The translations under genes and the position numbers were made by a program. Positions 1 to 6,307 of a stretch of 12,648 nt of DNA are shown here, in pieces; positions within the stretch are counted from its first letter, which is position 1, and the number at the start of each line of letters is the position of its first letter. This stretch comes from CAZXYF01 sp964644705 (GTDB lineage Bacteria; Planctomycetota; Brocadiia; SM23-32). The stretch covers positions 1 through 12,648 of the forward strand of contig CAZXYF010000085.1 of assembly GCA_964644705.1 (NCBI GenBank). Direction: 5' to 3'. The notes under the pieces were generated by a model. It made no database searches and had not been told where the DNA came from. It saw nothing but the letters and a program-made list of their open reading frames with translations.

Positions 1-68
1 CGAAGGAGCTGGCGCCGGATCGCGGGAAGATCGATGAATACCTGCAGATGGTCGCACGGGAAAAATAA
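1..68 (+). CDS. C-terminal end of an upstream gene (partial)
   Basis: The frame that starts at base 3 reads KELAPDRGKIDEYLQMVAREK and stops at TAA 66-68. The other two + frames give either an early stop or an implausible Arg/Trp/Cys-rich peptide. The charged, helix-like tail is what a soluble protein's C-terminus usually looks like. Only 21 residues are visible, so no family can be assigned. It points the same way as the radical SAM gene but is 537 bases from it, with a repeat element between, so co-transcription is doubtful. Confidence 0.55.
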   Translation, partial: KELAPDRGKIDEYLQMVAREK

Positions 69-160
69 CATCCGTAGTTCAAGACGTTTTTTTTTGGGCT
101 GGACGCGCGGCTATCCGAAGCGTTCGTAAACAGCCTTTGCGCCTGGTTTTCAGACGGTTT

Positions 161-184
161 GGGGGTTCAAGGTGGACCCCTTCT
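161..184 (+). terminator. Candidate hairpin terminator for the upstream gene
   Basis: GGGGTTC at 162-168 pairs with GGACCCC at 174-180 (7 bp, one G-U) over a 5-base loop, followed by TTCT. The T-tract is short and the hairpin lies about 95 bases after the stop codon, so it is a weak candidate. It directly abuts the left end of the repeat at 185. Confidence 0.3.
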
Positions 185-409
185 CCCGAACATTTCACAA
201 ACCTCAAGCGTGAATTATTCTAAAAGCAGCCTCAGCCACAGGTAATGTCGAACAATCAGGGCAATTGTGAATCACAGGGTGTTTCCAACAACTCAAACGA
301 CACCGGTTTGGTCTCCGACCGAGCCGTCAGTTGCGCCGTACAGCGAACATCTGCAAGAACATCCAGCAGTTGCGGTGTGAGAACACGAGCGCATTTGTCT
401 GTTCTCACA
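185..409 (-). repeat. Interrupted copy of an interspersed hairpin repeat
   Basis: Two blocks here are reverse complements of one continuous block at 4190-4281. Bases 185-223 match 4243-4281 at 37 of 39 positions. Bases 356-409 match 4190-4243 at 50 of 54 positions. Between them lie 132 bases (224-355) absent from the other copy. Imperfect copies of one short word flank the insert: AAAGCAGCCTCAG near 223-235 and AAGAACATCCAGCAG near 355-369. Bases 376-385 and 400-409 form a perfect 10-bp stem TGTGAGAACA/TGTTCTCACA with a 14-base loop. Stem and loop length are the same in both copies, though two loop bases differ. No protein is encoded. Confidence 0.85.
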
Positions 410-442
410 GCTGACGCACCGACGACTCGTGAAATGTCCGGG
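185..442. mobile_element. Possible MITE-like unit bounded by 14-bp inverted repeats
   Basis: CCCGAACATTTCAC at 185-198 and the reverse complement of 429-442 (CCCGGACATTTCAC) agree at 13 of 14 bases, bracketing a 258-base non-coding unit. The right end extends in the style of the other copy: 429-454 matches 4268-4293 at 21 of 26 positions. I see no target-site duplication next to the ends and no transposase, so mobility is inferred only from the terminal repeats and the second copy. Confidence 0.45.
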
Positions 443-605
443 CGATGTAAAGGACGGGTCGGGTTGCGGGGCCAGAAGCCGTCTTATACACTTTTACATG
501 GGGACACAGGGAACGCAGGAAACCATTACACGATCGGGTGAGGCCGGTGGGGCTCTTACTGGCGTCGTCAACTACATCAGCCGCAACTCGCAAGAGGCTA
601 AACGT

Positions 606-2477
606 ATGGAAATGACCACTGACCCCGAGCAGATTCATTCACTTCTGGATCGCTACATCCTGGCGAACGTGGAGGAACCGGGCCAGTATGTCGATGGTGA
701 GGTGAACACCGTTCACAAAGATCATGACGACGTTGATGTTCGATGTGCGCTCTGTTTTCCCGATCGGTATCCCCTGGGAATGTCCCACGTGGGATATAAA
801 ATCCTGTATGAAATACTGAATGATCTGGACTGGGCCCTGGCCGAACGGGCGTATGCGCCGTGGCCGGATATGCAGGAAAAGATGGCGGAGTATGATATCC
901 CGCTGTACGCTCTGGAAAGCTATCGGCCGGTGCGTGAATTCGATGTTCTCGCGTTCACCCTGCAGTCAGAGCTGTTGTACACCAATGTATTGATGATGCT
1001 GGATATGGCCGGGGTGCCTGTACGGCGGGAGGAACGGGCGGAGGATGCGCCGCTGATTATTGCCGGCGGACCGGGGGCGACCAATCCGGAGCCAATGGCT
1101 GATTTTGTGGACCTTTTCTTCGTGGGGGATGGCGAGGAGACCATCGTCGAGTTCGCGCAAATTGTTCGGGAATCCCAGGCGTCCGACCTTTCCCGTAAAG
1201 AGGTGATGCTGCGATCAGCACGGGAGGTCGATGGAGTGTATGCGCCGCGTTTCTACGAACCCGAATACGATGAAGAAGGACAATTTGCCGGGCTCGAGGT
1301 TCTCCGCGATGATGTGCCCGAGCGAATTGAAGCGGCAGCAGTCAATGATCTGGACGCCACGCCGTATCCAACGGATCCGGTGATACCTTCCGTTCAGGCA
1401 GTGCACGAGCAGATCACGCTGGAAATCATGCGCGGTTGCACGCGCGGCTGCCGATTCTGCCACGCCGGCATGACCAGCCGACCGCCGCGTCATCGTTCTC
1501 CGGATACCCTGGTGGAACTGGCGAAGGAGAGTTACCTGGAAACCGGGTTCAACGAGATTGGTCTGACCTCCCTGTCCTCCAGTGATTATCCCCACATGGA
1601 AGAACTGCTGGAGCGGCTGACCACCCACTTCGACGATTTGAACGTCAACATCGCGCTTCCCAGCCTGCGGGTCTCCGATCAGCTGGAGTATCTGGTGGGG
1701 CCGTTGAGCAGCGTTCGGAAAAGTAGTCTGACCCTTGCCCCCGAGGCCGCCACCGAGCGTCTTCGATCGGTGATCAACAAGGATATTACAACCGACGAGC
1801 TGCTGCAGGGGGCCAGCGTGGCGGTGGAAGCGGGTTGGAAACTGATGAAACTGTATTTCATGGTTGGCCTGCCGTCAGAGACCGAGAAGGATGTGGAAGC
1901 AGTCGGAGAATTATGCAAAGAAGTGTTGAAAGAATCGGCTCCCGAAGGACAGAAGACCCCGTTAAAGCTGAACGTGACTATATCTCCCTACGTTCCCAAA
2001 CCGCATACGCCATTCCAGTGGGAACCCATGCTGGAACCGGAGAAGCTCCAGGAAAGGATTTATACGATCCGGGATACGGGCCGACATCGGAAAGTGCGCT
2101 ACAAGTTTCACAACCCGAAAAGATCGGTTGTGGAAGCGGTTCTGGCGCGCGGGGATCGGCGGGTGGGGCGGGTTGTCCAGCGGGTGTGGGAAAATGGTGG
2201 GCAGTTCGATGGATGGGACGACTGGTTCGATTATGAGATATGGGATGCGGCCCTGCGGGAAGAAGGTATTGACCTGAATCCGGCAGGCGAAGCTCCGGCC
2301 CCCAATTCACCTTTTCGACGGCGGGACCTGGCGGCACCGATGCCCTGGGACCACATTGATTGTGGCGTGCGGAAGGAATTTCTCAAACGCGAACGAAAGA
2401 GAGCTTTCGACCGGACGCGGACCGAAGACTGCCGGGAGGGAGAGTGTGGACAATGCGGGGCCTGCACCGGGGCGTGA
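606..2477 (+). CDS. B12-binding-type radical SAM protein (TIGR03960-like)
   Basis: Predicted radical SAM enzyme of unknown reaction, 623 residues. The ATG at 606 has GAGG eight bases upstream and precedes the first family-like sequence. An earlier in-frame ATG (429) would add 59 unconvincing residues overlapping the repeat. The N-terminal part (about residues 30-190) resembles the cobalamin-binding-like fold of this family: FPDRYPLGMSHVGYKILYE, then AGGPGATNPEPMADF and VGDGEE. The cluster motif CTRGCRFC supplies C278, C282 and C285 (CX3CX2C). The radical SAM barrel runs to about residue 480, with LPSLRVSD and LAPEAATERLR. The C-terminus has PWDHIDCGV and a cysteine tail C609, C614, C617, C620 (CX4CX2CX2C) that could hold a second metal site. 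In many bacteria this protein is fused or adjacent to a DUF2344 (TIGR03936) partner near rng/rplU; neither is here. Family assignment is from memory of motifs; the substrate is unknown. Confidence 0.9.
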   Translation: MEMTTDPEQIHSLLDRYILANVEEPGQYVDGEVNTVHKDHDDVDVRCALCFPDRYPLGMSHVGYKILYEILNDLDWALAERAYAPWPDMQEKMAEYDIPLYALESYRPVREFDVLAFTLQSELLYTNVLMMLDMAGVPVRREERAEDAPLIIAGGPGATNPEPMADFVDLFFVGDGEETIVEFAQIVRESQASDLSRKEVMLRSAREVDGVYAPRFYEPEYDEEGQFAGLEVLRDDVPERIEAAAVNDLDATPYPTDPVIPSVQAVHEQITLEIMRGCTRGCRFCHAGMTSRPPRHRSPDTLVELAKESYLETGFNEIGLTSLSSSDYPHMEELLERLTTHFDDLNVNIALPSLRVSDQLEYLVGPLSSVRKSSLTLAPEAATERLRSVINKDITTDELLQGASVAVEAGWKLMKLYFMVGLPSETEKDVEAVGELCKEVLKESAPEGQKTPLKLNVTISPYVPKPHTPFQWEPMLEPEKLQERIYTIRDTGRHRKVRYKFHNPKRSVVEAVLARGDRRVGRVVQRVWENGGQFDGWDDWFDYEIWDAALREEGIDLNPAGEAPAPNSPFRRRDLAAPMPWDHIDCGVRKEFLKRERKRAFDRTRTEDCREGECGQCGACTGA

Positions 2478-2501
2478 ACAGGTGTTCGGTGGTTCGGTTT
2501 G

Positions 2502-2529
2502 TTTGATTCGTGCCGGTAGCCCATATAAT
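2502..2529 (+). promoter_or_regulatory. Sigma-70-type promoter for the 112-residue gene
   Basis: A perfect TATAAT lies at 2524-2529. TTTGAT/TTGATT at 2502-2508 is placed 15-16 bases upstream as a weak -35. The expected start near 2536 gives a leader of about 38 bases before the RBS. It begins only 25 bases after the radical SAM stop codon, so the small gene can be expressed on its own. Confidence 0.55.
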
Positions 2530-2561
2530 GTGTGTCGTAGCGAAAATGGATACTGTTGGCC

Positions 2562-2567
2562 AGGAGG
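2562..2567 (+). promoter_or_regulatory. Ribosome binding site that fixes the start at 2574
   Basis: A perfect AGGAGG ends six bases before ATG 2574. An alternative in-frame TTG at 2556 lies upstream of this motif and has no RBS, so the ATG is preferred. Confidence 0.8.
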
Positions 2568-2573
2568 CAGATT

Positions 2574-2912
2574 ATGAGAAGTATCAAGTATATTCTGGGC
2601 GGCGAGCCCAAGTGTTTTGCCGATTGTGTTGACTACGCCCGAAATCATGAAGTCAACCACGTTACGCTTGCACTTAAAGAAAGAACAGATCACAGCGAGG
2701 AAGTGATCGTTCACCGGCTTATCGGCGTGTTTATCTGGGACTTTGATGACCGCGTGGTTACCTACGAGGAGGAATTCGGCGGAGCAGTTGAACCCGAAGA
2801 GGATCACCGCAACGAGCTCAGTCGTGATAATGCTAATCGGCGATTGGAAAACCGGCTGGAGGAATTTGAACACCATGATATACCGGTTAAGAATGCCGAT
2901 CTGCGTTTTTGA
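2574..2912 (+). CDS. Hypothetical protein, 112 residues, unrecognised
   Basis: I do not recognise this family. The gene is credible: consensus -10, perfect AGGAGG with ideal spacing, and a balanced, acidic, cytosolic-type composition. The N-terminus MRSIKYILGGEPKCFADCVD has a CX3C pair (C14, C18). The middle VIVHRLIGVFIWDF looks like buried beta strands. The C-terminal third is Glu/Asp/His/Asn-rich and probably helical. No signal peptide, membrane segment or known catalytic motif is visible. It follows the radical SAM gene by 96 bases but has its own promoter, so a functional link is only a possibility. Confidence 0.75.
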   Translation: MRSIKYILGGEPKCFADCVDYARNHEVNHVTLALKERTDHSEEVIVHRLIGVFIWDFDDRVVTYEEEFGGAVEPEEDHRNELSRDNANRRLENRLEEFEHHDIPVKNADLRF

Positions 2913-3075
2913 TTAAACCCCGCTCATGCTTTCCCCCCGAATTGCCAACTGATGCCGTTCTCAGAATAGAGGGTTTTCTGGAGTGCATTGGTAATTGAGC
3001 GGACGAGACGTGGGGCAGATTATCCATGACCCGTATGTCCAGTTTTTTTGCCACCAATAATAGAAAGTAATCAGT

Positions 3076-4194
3076 ATGCCGATCGAACCGATACGTGACA
3101 AATGGGATGGTACGATGACCGACCGGGAACGGTTTAATGCGCAGATGCATTATGAACCGGTGGACCGTTGTTTCAATAAAGAATTTGGTTTCTGGGGGGA
3201 GAATTTTGAGACTTGGCCGATGTTCGTCAACAACGGGATTGAAAGCAACGGTGAGGCGAACCAGTTCCTGAATTTTGACCGGATGGCAACCGCGAGTGGT
3301 AACGTGTGGATTCATCCGCCGTTTGAGGAGAAGGTCATTGAGGAGACGGAAAACCACAAGATCATTCAAAATCATCATGGCCTGACCGCCGAAGTGCCGA
3401 AGGATGAACACAGCACGATCCCGCATTTCTCGGATTCGAAAATCAAGACACCGGAAGACTGGAAGCGCGTCAAGGATAAGAGGTTTCAGGTGGATGATCC
3501 GGCCCGCGAGATTGATGTGGAGGAGATAAAAGAGCAGCATCCACCGGATCGTGATTACCCGCTGGCGGTACATTGCGGTTCGATGATCGGCCGCATCCGG
3601 GATCTCCTCACGCTGGAGGGGTTGAGTTACGCCGTGTTCGATTATCCGGAGATGGTGGAGGATATGGTGGAGACGGCCTGCCAGCTGGTTGAGCACTCTC
3701 TGGATCAACTCCTGCCCCACATTGATTTTGATCTGGCATCGGGATGGGAGGATATCTCCTGTAACAACGGGCCGCTGGTCTCGATGGATTTCTTCAAAAA
3801 CGTGATCGTTCCGCGGTACAAACGCATCGGTGAGAAACTGTCCGAGCATGGTGTGGACATCTGGTATACCGATTCGGACGGGGATATTCGCGACATGATT
3901 CCGCACTTCCTGGAGGCCGGGCTCAACACGATGTTTCCCTGGGAAGTGAACGGCTGCGGGCATCCGGGTCCGGTGCTGGAAAAATACGGCAAGGATCTCC
4001 GGATCATGGGCGGGGTGAACAAGCGAAAACTGGCCGCGGGCAAGGATGCCATCAAGGAGGAGCTGGAATCGCTGGCCCCCTATGTGGAACGCGGCGGTTT
4101 CATCCCGCACTGCGATCACCGCTGCCCGCCCGACGTGAGCCAGGAAAACTATCTGTATTACCTGGACCTGAAAGAGGAGATGTTCGGGATGTGA
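3076..4194 (+). CDS. Uroporphyrinogen decarboxylase (URO-D) superfamily protein
   Basis: 372 residues, of the URO-D/MtaA-like TIM-barrel superfamily. Family features are the start TDRERFNAQMHYEPVDR (residues 15-31), DLLTLEGLSYAVFDYPEMVE (176-195), GWEDISCNNGPLVS (223-236), the loop YTDSDGDIRDMIP (264-276), MGGVNKRKLAAG (311-322) and the end GGFIPHCDHRCPPDVSQENY (340-359). Members of this subgroup are plentiful in PVC bacteria and are distinct from HemE: they are thought to be corrinoid- or methyl-transfer related, but the substrate is not established. H345, C346, H348 and C350 are possible metal ligands. The canonical MtaA-type HXC zinc motif is not evident. An in-frame TAG at 3061 limits the start. 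ATG 3115 (residue 14) is a strong alternative because it gives the usual family N-terminus; neither has a good RBS. No corrinoid protein or methyltransferase gene is adjacent. Its stop codon lies inside the repeat that starts at 4190. Confidence 0.85.
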   Translation: MPIEPIRDKWDGTMTDRERFNAQMHYEPVDRCFNKEFGFWGENFETWPMFVNNGIESNGEANQFLNFDRMATASGNVWIHPPFEEKVIEETENHKIIQNHHGLTAEVPKDEHSTIPHFSDSKIKTPEDWKRVKDKRFQVDDPAREIDVEEIKEQHPPDRDYPLAVHCGSMIGRIRDLLTLEGLSYAVFDYPEMVEDMVETACQLVEHSLDQLLPHIDFDLASGWEDISCNNGPLVSMDFFKNVIVPRYKRIGEKLSEHGVDIWYTDSDGDIRDMIPHFLEAGLNTMFPWEVNGCGHPGPVLEKYGKDLRIMGGVNKRKLAAGKDAIKEELESLAPYVERGGFIPHCDHRCPPDVSQENYLYYLDLKEEMFGM

Positions 4195-4281
4195 GAACAG
4201 ACAGAGGCGCTCGTGTTCTCACACCGCAACTGCAGGCTGTTCTTAGAACAATTCACGCTTGAGGTCTGTGAAATGTTCGGG
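4190..4281 (+). repeat. Uninterrupted copy of the interspersed hairpin repeat
   Basis: This 92-base block is the reverse complement of 185-223 joined to 356-409 (37/39 and 50/54 identities). It starts with the perfect stem TGTGAGAACA (4190-4199) and TGTTCTCACA (4214-4223), loop 14 bases. A second palindrome, TGTTCTTAGAACA at 4238-4250, sits exactly where the other copy carries its 132-base insert. Similarity to a third segment (429-454) extends the right end to about 4293. The stem includes the URO-D stop codon (4192-4194). The repeat lies between convergent genes and could act as a bidirectional transcription stop, although no T-tract follows the stem on the + strand. Confidence 0.85.
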
Positions 4282-4346
4282 CAATGCAAGCGACCAGCCG
4301 CCGTCACTGGGCGAATGGGCCGGGGGGCAGCTTTTGTGCGTTGCGA

Positions 4347-4802
4347 TTATCGGTCCACGTATCGCATCTTGTAGCCGGCCTGCTGGTAGGTGGAGTAGCG
4401 CTGGCGGCCCGCCGTGCGCAGTTCTTCATCGTAGACAGGGGCGAAATCGAAGATGTACTGAAAATCCCCAAAATTTGGGAGGGCCTCTCCGTCGGAGCCT
4501 TCGAACAGAACATCGGCGGGGTCAACCTGCTCGTTGCCGGCGTAAATGAGGATGGGTTCCAGCACCGGTTCACTCGCCTCCCGGGCGATGGCGTGGGGCA
4601 GGAACGTCATGTCGGAGAAAGTCCACATCGACTCATCCAGTCGTTGAGCGGTTTGCTGATCACCGACATGAATTGACACCAGTTTACCGGCCTCGTAGAA
4701 GCGAGCGGTCCACTGACACATCAGACGCAAGCGTTCATCGGAGGAATTGAGGGCGATAAACTCCGCCACTCGTTCATCATCTTGTGTGGTCTGTTGCCCC
4801 AT
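4347..4802 (-). CDS. holC: DNA polymerase III chi subunit-like protein (HolC)
   Basis: 151 residues, close to the usual size of chi (about 145-150). The core fits HolC: CQWTARFYEAGKLVSIHVGD (residues 29-48), then LDESMWTFSDMTFLPHAIA (55-73), VLEPILIYAG, and the C-terminal RYSTYQQAGYKMRY (135-148). In known chi proteins this C-terminal helix, together with the aromatic segment, contacts the SSB tail, linking the clamp loader to SSB-coated DNA. Start ATG 4802 has a modest TGGAG upstream. It is the last gene of the minus-strand cluster, 45 bases after folE. Residues 1-20 extend beyond the typical core. Chi is best known from Proteobacteria, so this may be a divergent homologue with an independent role; no psi (HolD) gene is visible. 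Confidence 0.75.
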   Translation of the reverse strand: MGQQTTQDDERVAEFIALNSSDERLRLMCQWTARFYEAGKLVSIHVGDQQTAQRLDESMWTFSDMTFLPHAIAREASEPVLEPILIYAGNEQVDPADVLFEGSDGEALPNFGDFQYIFDFAPVYDEELRTAGRQRYSTYQQAGYKMRYVDR

Positions 4803-4847
4803 GCTGTTTCACGCTCCAGTTGAGCTGAACGGATCAAAGCAGACGCG

Positions 4848-5417
4848 TCAACGTCCCTGTTCGATCAGGTTGATGGCTTCGGATCGGGTTGCTTGATTGT
4901 CACGGAAAATACCGCGCACGACGCTGGTCACCGTCAGCGACCCGGGTTTTTGGACGCCGCGCATGGTCATACAGAGATGTTCGGCCTCGCATACGACAAT
5001 GACGCCTTTTGGGGCCAGTGTATGCATCAGACTATCGGCAATCTGACTGGTCATCCGTTCCTGTACCTGCAGGCGTCGTGCATACATCTCCACGACCCGC
5101 GCCAATTTACTCAGGCCAGTAATTCTGTTGTTTTCTGGGATATACGCCACGTGGGCATGTCCGTGAAAGGGCAGAAGATGATGTTCGCACAGGGAGTAGA
5201 ATGGGATTTCCCGCACGAGCACGATCTCATCGTATTCCTCCCCCTCCAGAACTTTCACCACATCCCGGGGATCTTTGTTGAGTCCGGAAAGGACCTCCTC
5301 ATACATGTCGGCCACCCGCCGGGGGGTTTCCACCAGTCCCGGTTCATCGGAATCATATCCCATGCCTTCAAGCAGGAGCTCAACGCCCTCTTTCATTTTT
5401 TCTCGGTCAAAACTCAC
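4848..5417 (-). CDS. folE: GTP cyclohydrolase I
   Basis: Converts GTP to 7,8-dihydroneopterin triphosphate plus formate, the first step of folate synthesis and the source of the queuosine precursor. 189 residues, the normal length. ETPRRVADMYEEVLSG (30-45), FYSLCEHHLLPFHGHAHVAY (73-92), GLSKLARVVEMYARRLQVQE (101-120) and CEAEHLCMTMRGVQKPGS (143-160) are all diagnostic. Zinc ligands C77, H80 and C149 are present. The start is GTG 5417 with GGAG ten bases upstream; ATG 5396 (residue 8) is a possible alternative. It lies 55 bases downstream of pdxJ and 45 bases upstream of holC in the same direction. Confidence 0.97.
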   Translation of the reverse strand: MSFDREKMKEGVELLLEGMGYDSDEPGLVETPRRVADMYEEVLSGLNKDPRDVVKVLEGEEYDEIVLVREIPFYSLCEHHLLPFHGHAHVAYIPENNRITGLSKLARVVEMYARRLQVQERMTSQIADSLMHTLAPKGVIVVCEAEHLCMTMRGVQKPGSLTVTSVVRGIFRDNQATRSEAINLIEQGR

Positions 5418-5472
5418 AACAAATATTCTCCAAAGTATCTCAGTCGTTTTCCCGCCAGATTCCTGTCATAAT

Positions 5473-6225
5473 TCAGGCCTGGCGGGTGTTCATCCGCTCG
5501 CTCAAGACTTCGGCTCGGTGAACCACATCCCGCATCTGTTTCACGGCATCCCGGATGCCCACGAAAATTGACCGTGAGACGATGCTGTGTCCAATATGCA
5601 GCTCATTTGGGCTCAGATGTTGGACGATAGGGGTGACGTTGTCGTAGGTCAAACCGTGTCCAGCGTTGACGGTCAGTCCCAGTCGGCGGCCGAATGCCGC
5701 CGCTCCGGTGAGTTCTTTGAGCCGTTTTTCCCGGACACGCTGATTGGCATGGGCGTATGCTCCGGTGTGGAGTTCCACCAGGTCTGCATTCATCTCATCG
5801 GCCGCCTCAATCTGATTCTCCACCGGGTCGATAAACAGGCTGACCGGTATGCCGCGCTGTTGAAACCGTTCCACCGTCTCTCCTATTCGTTCCCGTTGTC
5901 CGGCCACGTCAAGTCCACCCTCGGTAGTCACTTCCTGTCGTCGTTCCGGGACCAGGGTGACCATGTCGGGATTCTGGGAGAGAGCGATTTCGATAATTTC
6001 GGAGTCCGTTGACATCTCCAGGTTGAGCTGACAGTTGACGGTTTCCCTCAAAGTTGTCACGTCGCGGTCCTGGATATGGCGGCGGTCGGCCCGCAGGTGG
6101 ATAGTGATAAGGTCGGCCCCTCCGATTTGTGCCTCAGCGGCAGCCCAGACGGGATCTGGTTCGTAGGTCTGGCGCGCCTCACGTACTGTGGCCACATGAT
6201 CGACGTTGACACCAAGCAGACTCAT
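5473..6225 (-). CDS. pdxJ: Pyridoxine 5'-phosphate synthase
   Basis: Condenses 1-deoxy-D-xylulose 5-phosphate with 3-amino-1-hydroxyacetone phosphate in the DXP-dependent vitamin B6 pathway. 250 residues, TIM barrel of normal length. NVDHVATVREAR (7-18), H43/R45/H50 in the HLRxDRRH segment, E70 in NLEM, LVPERRQEVTTEGGLD (91-106), HTGAYA (153-158), NAGHGL (187-192) and IGHSIV (211-216) are seen. These include the catalytic His43, Glu70 and His190 equivalents. Residue 46 is Ala where HLRED is usual. ATG 6225 follows AAGGGA at eight bases. It lies 82 bases after ybbR in the cluster; a ybbR-pdxJ order is found in several phyla. Confidence 0.97.
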   Translation of the reverse strand: MSLLGVNVDHVATVREARQTYEPDPVWAAAEAQIGGADLITIHLRADRRHIQDRDVTTLRETVNCQLNLEMSTDSEIIEIALSQNPDMVTLVPERRQEVTTEGGLDVAGQRERIGETVERFQQRGIPVSLFIDPVENQIEAADEMNADLVELHTGAYAHANQRVREKRLKELTGAAAFGRRLGLTVNAGHGLTYDNVTPIVQHLSPNELHIGHSIVSRSIFVGIRDAVKQMRDVVHRAEVLSERMNTRQA

Positions 6226-6307
6226 CTTTGCGTTCCCTTCCAGTCCATTACTTGCGATTTTATGACTTGTTTATCGAACCTTCCGGACGGCGAGGCCAGG
6301 ACAGGTC

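Larger units (their letters stand above)
69..605. other. 537-base non-coding stretch with hairpin and repeat
   Basis: No convincing gene lies here. It holds a run of nine T at 87-95, a G/C hairpin at 162-180, the interrupted repeat copy at 185-409 with its terminal inverted repeats (185-198 and 429-442), and the leader of the radical SAM gene. Open frames that cross it (for example 245-541, and the stretch 429-605 in frame with the radical SAM gene) lack a good RBS and have Ser/Cys/Arg-rich compositions unlike real neighbours. A weak -10-like TATACA at 485-490 could serve the radical SAM gene, but I see no matching -35. Confidence 0.7.

Noticed and set aside
87..95. Run of nine T after the upstream gene as a terminator
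   Set aside because: No stable stem precedes it, only a 3-bp CGT/ACG match.
245..541. 98-codon open frame in the leader region
   Set aside because: Ser/Cys/Thr/Arg-rich composition, no RBS, and it runs through the repeat, which exists elsewhere without this frame.
429..605. N-terminal extension of the radical SAM protein from ATG 429
   Set aside because: The added 59 residues lack family similarity and overlap the repeat end; ATG 606 has a proper GAGG site.
2307..2876. 189-codon minus-strand open frame
   Set aside because: Antisense to the end of the radical SAM gene and the 112-residue gene, which both have good signals.
2887..4119. 410-codon minus-strand open frame
   Set aside because: It lies antisense to the URO-D gene, which has clear family motifs; the His/Arg/Leu-rich translation is a typical shadow.
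4190..4281. The hairpin repeat as a CRISPR repeat
   Set aside because: Only two dispersed copies in opposite orientation, no regular spacing and no cas genes.
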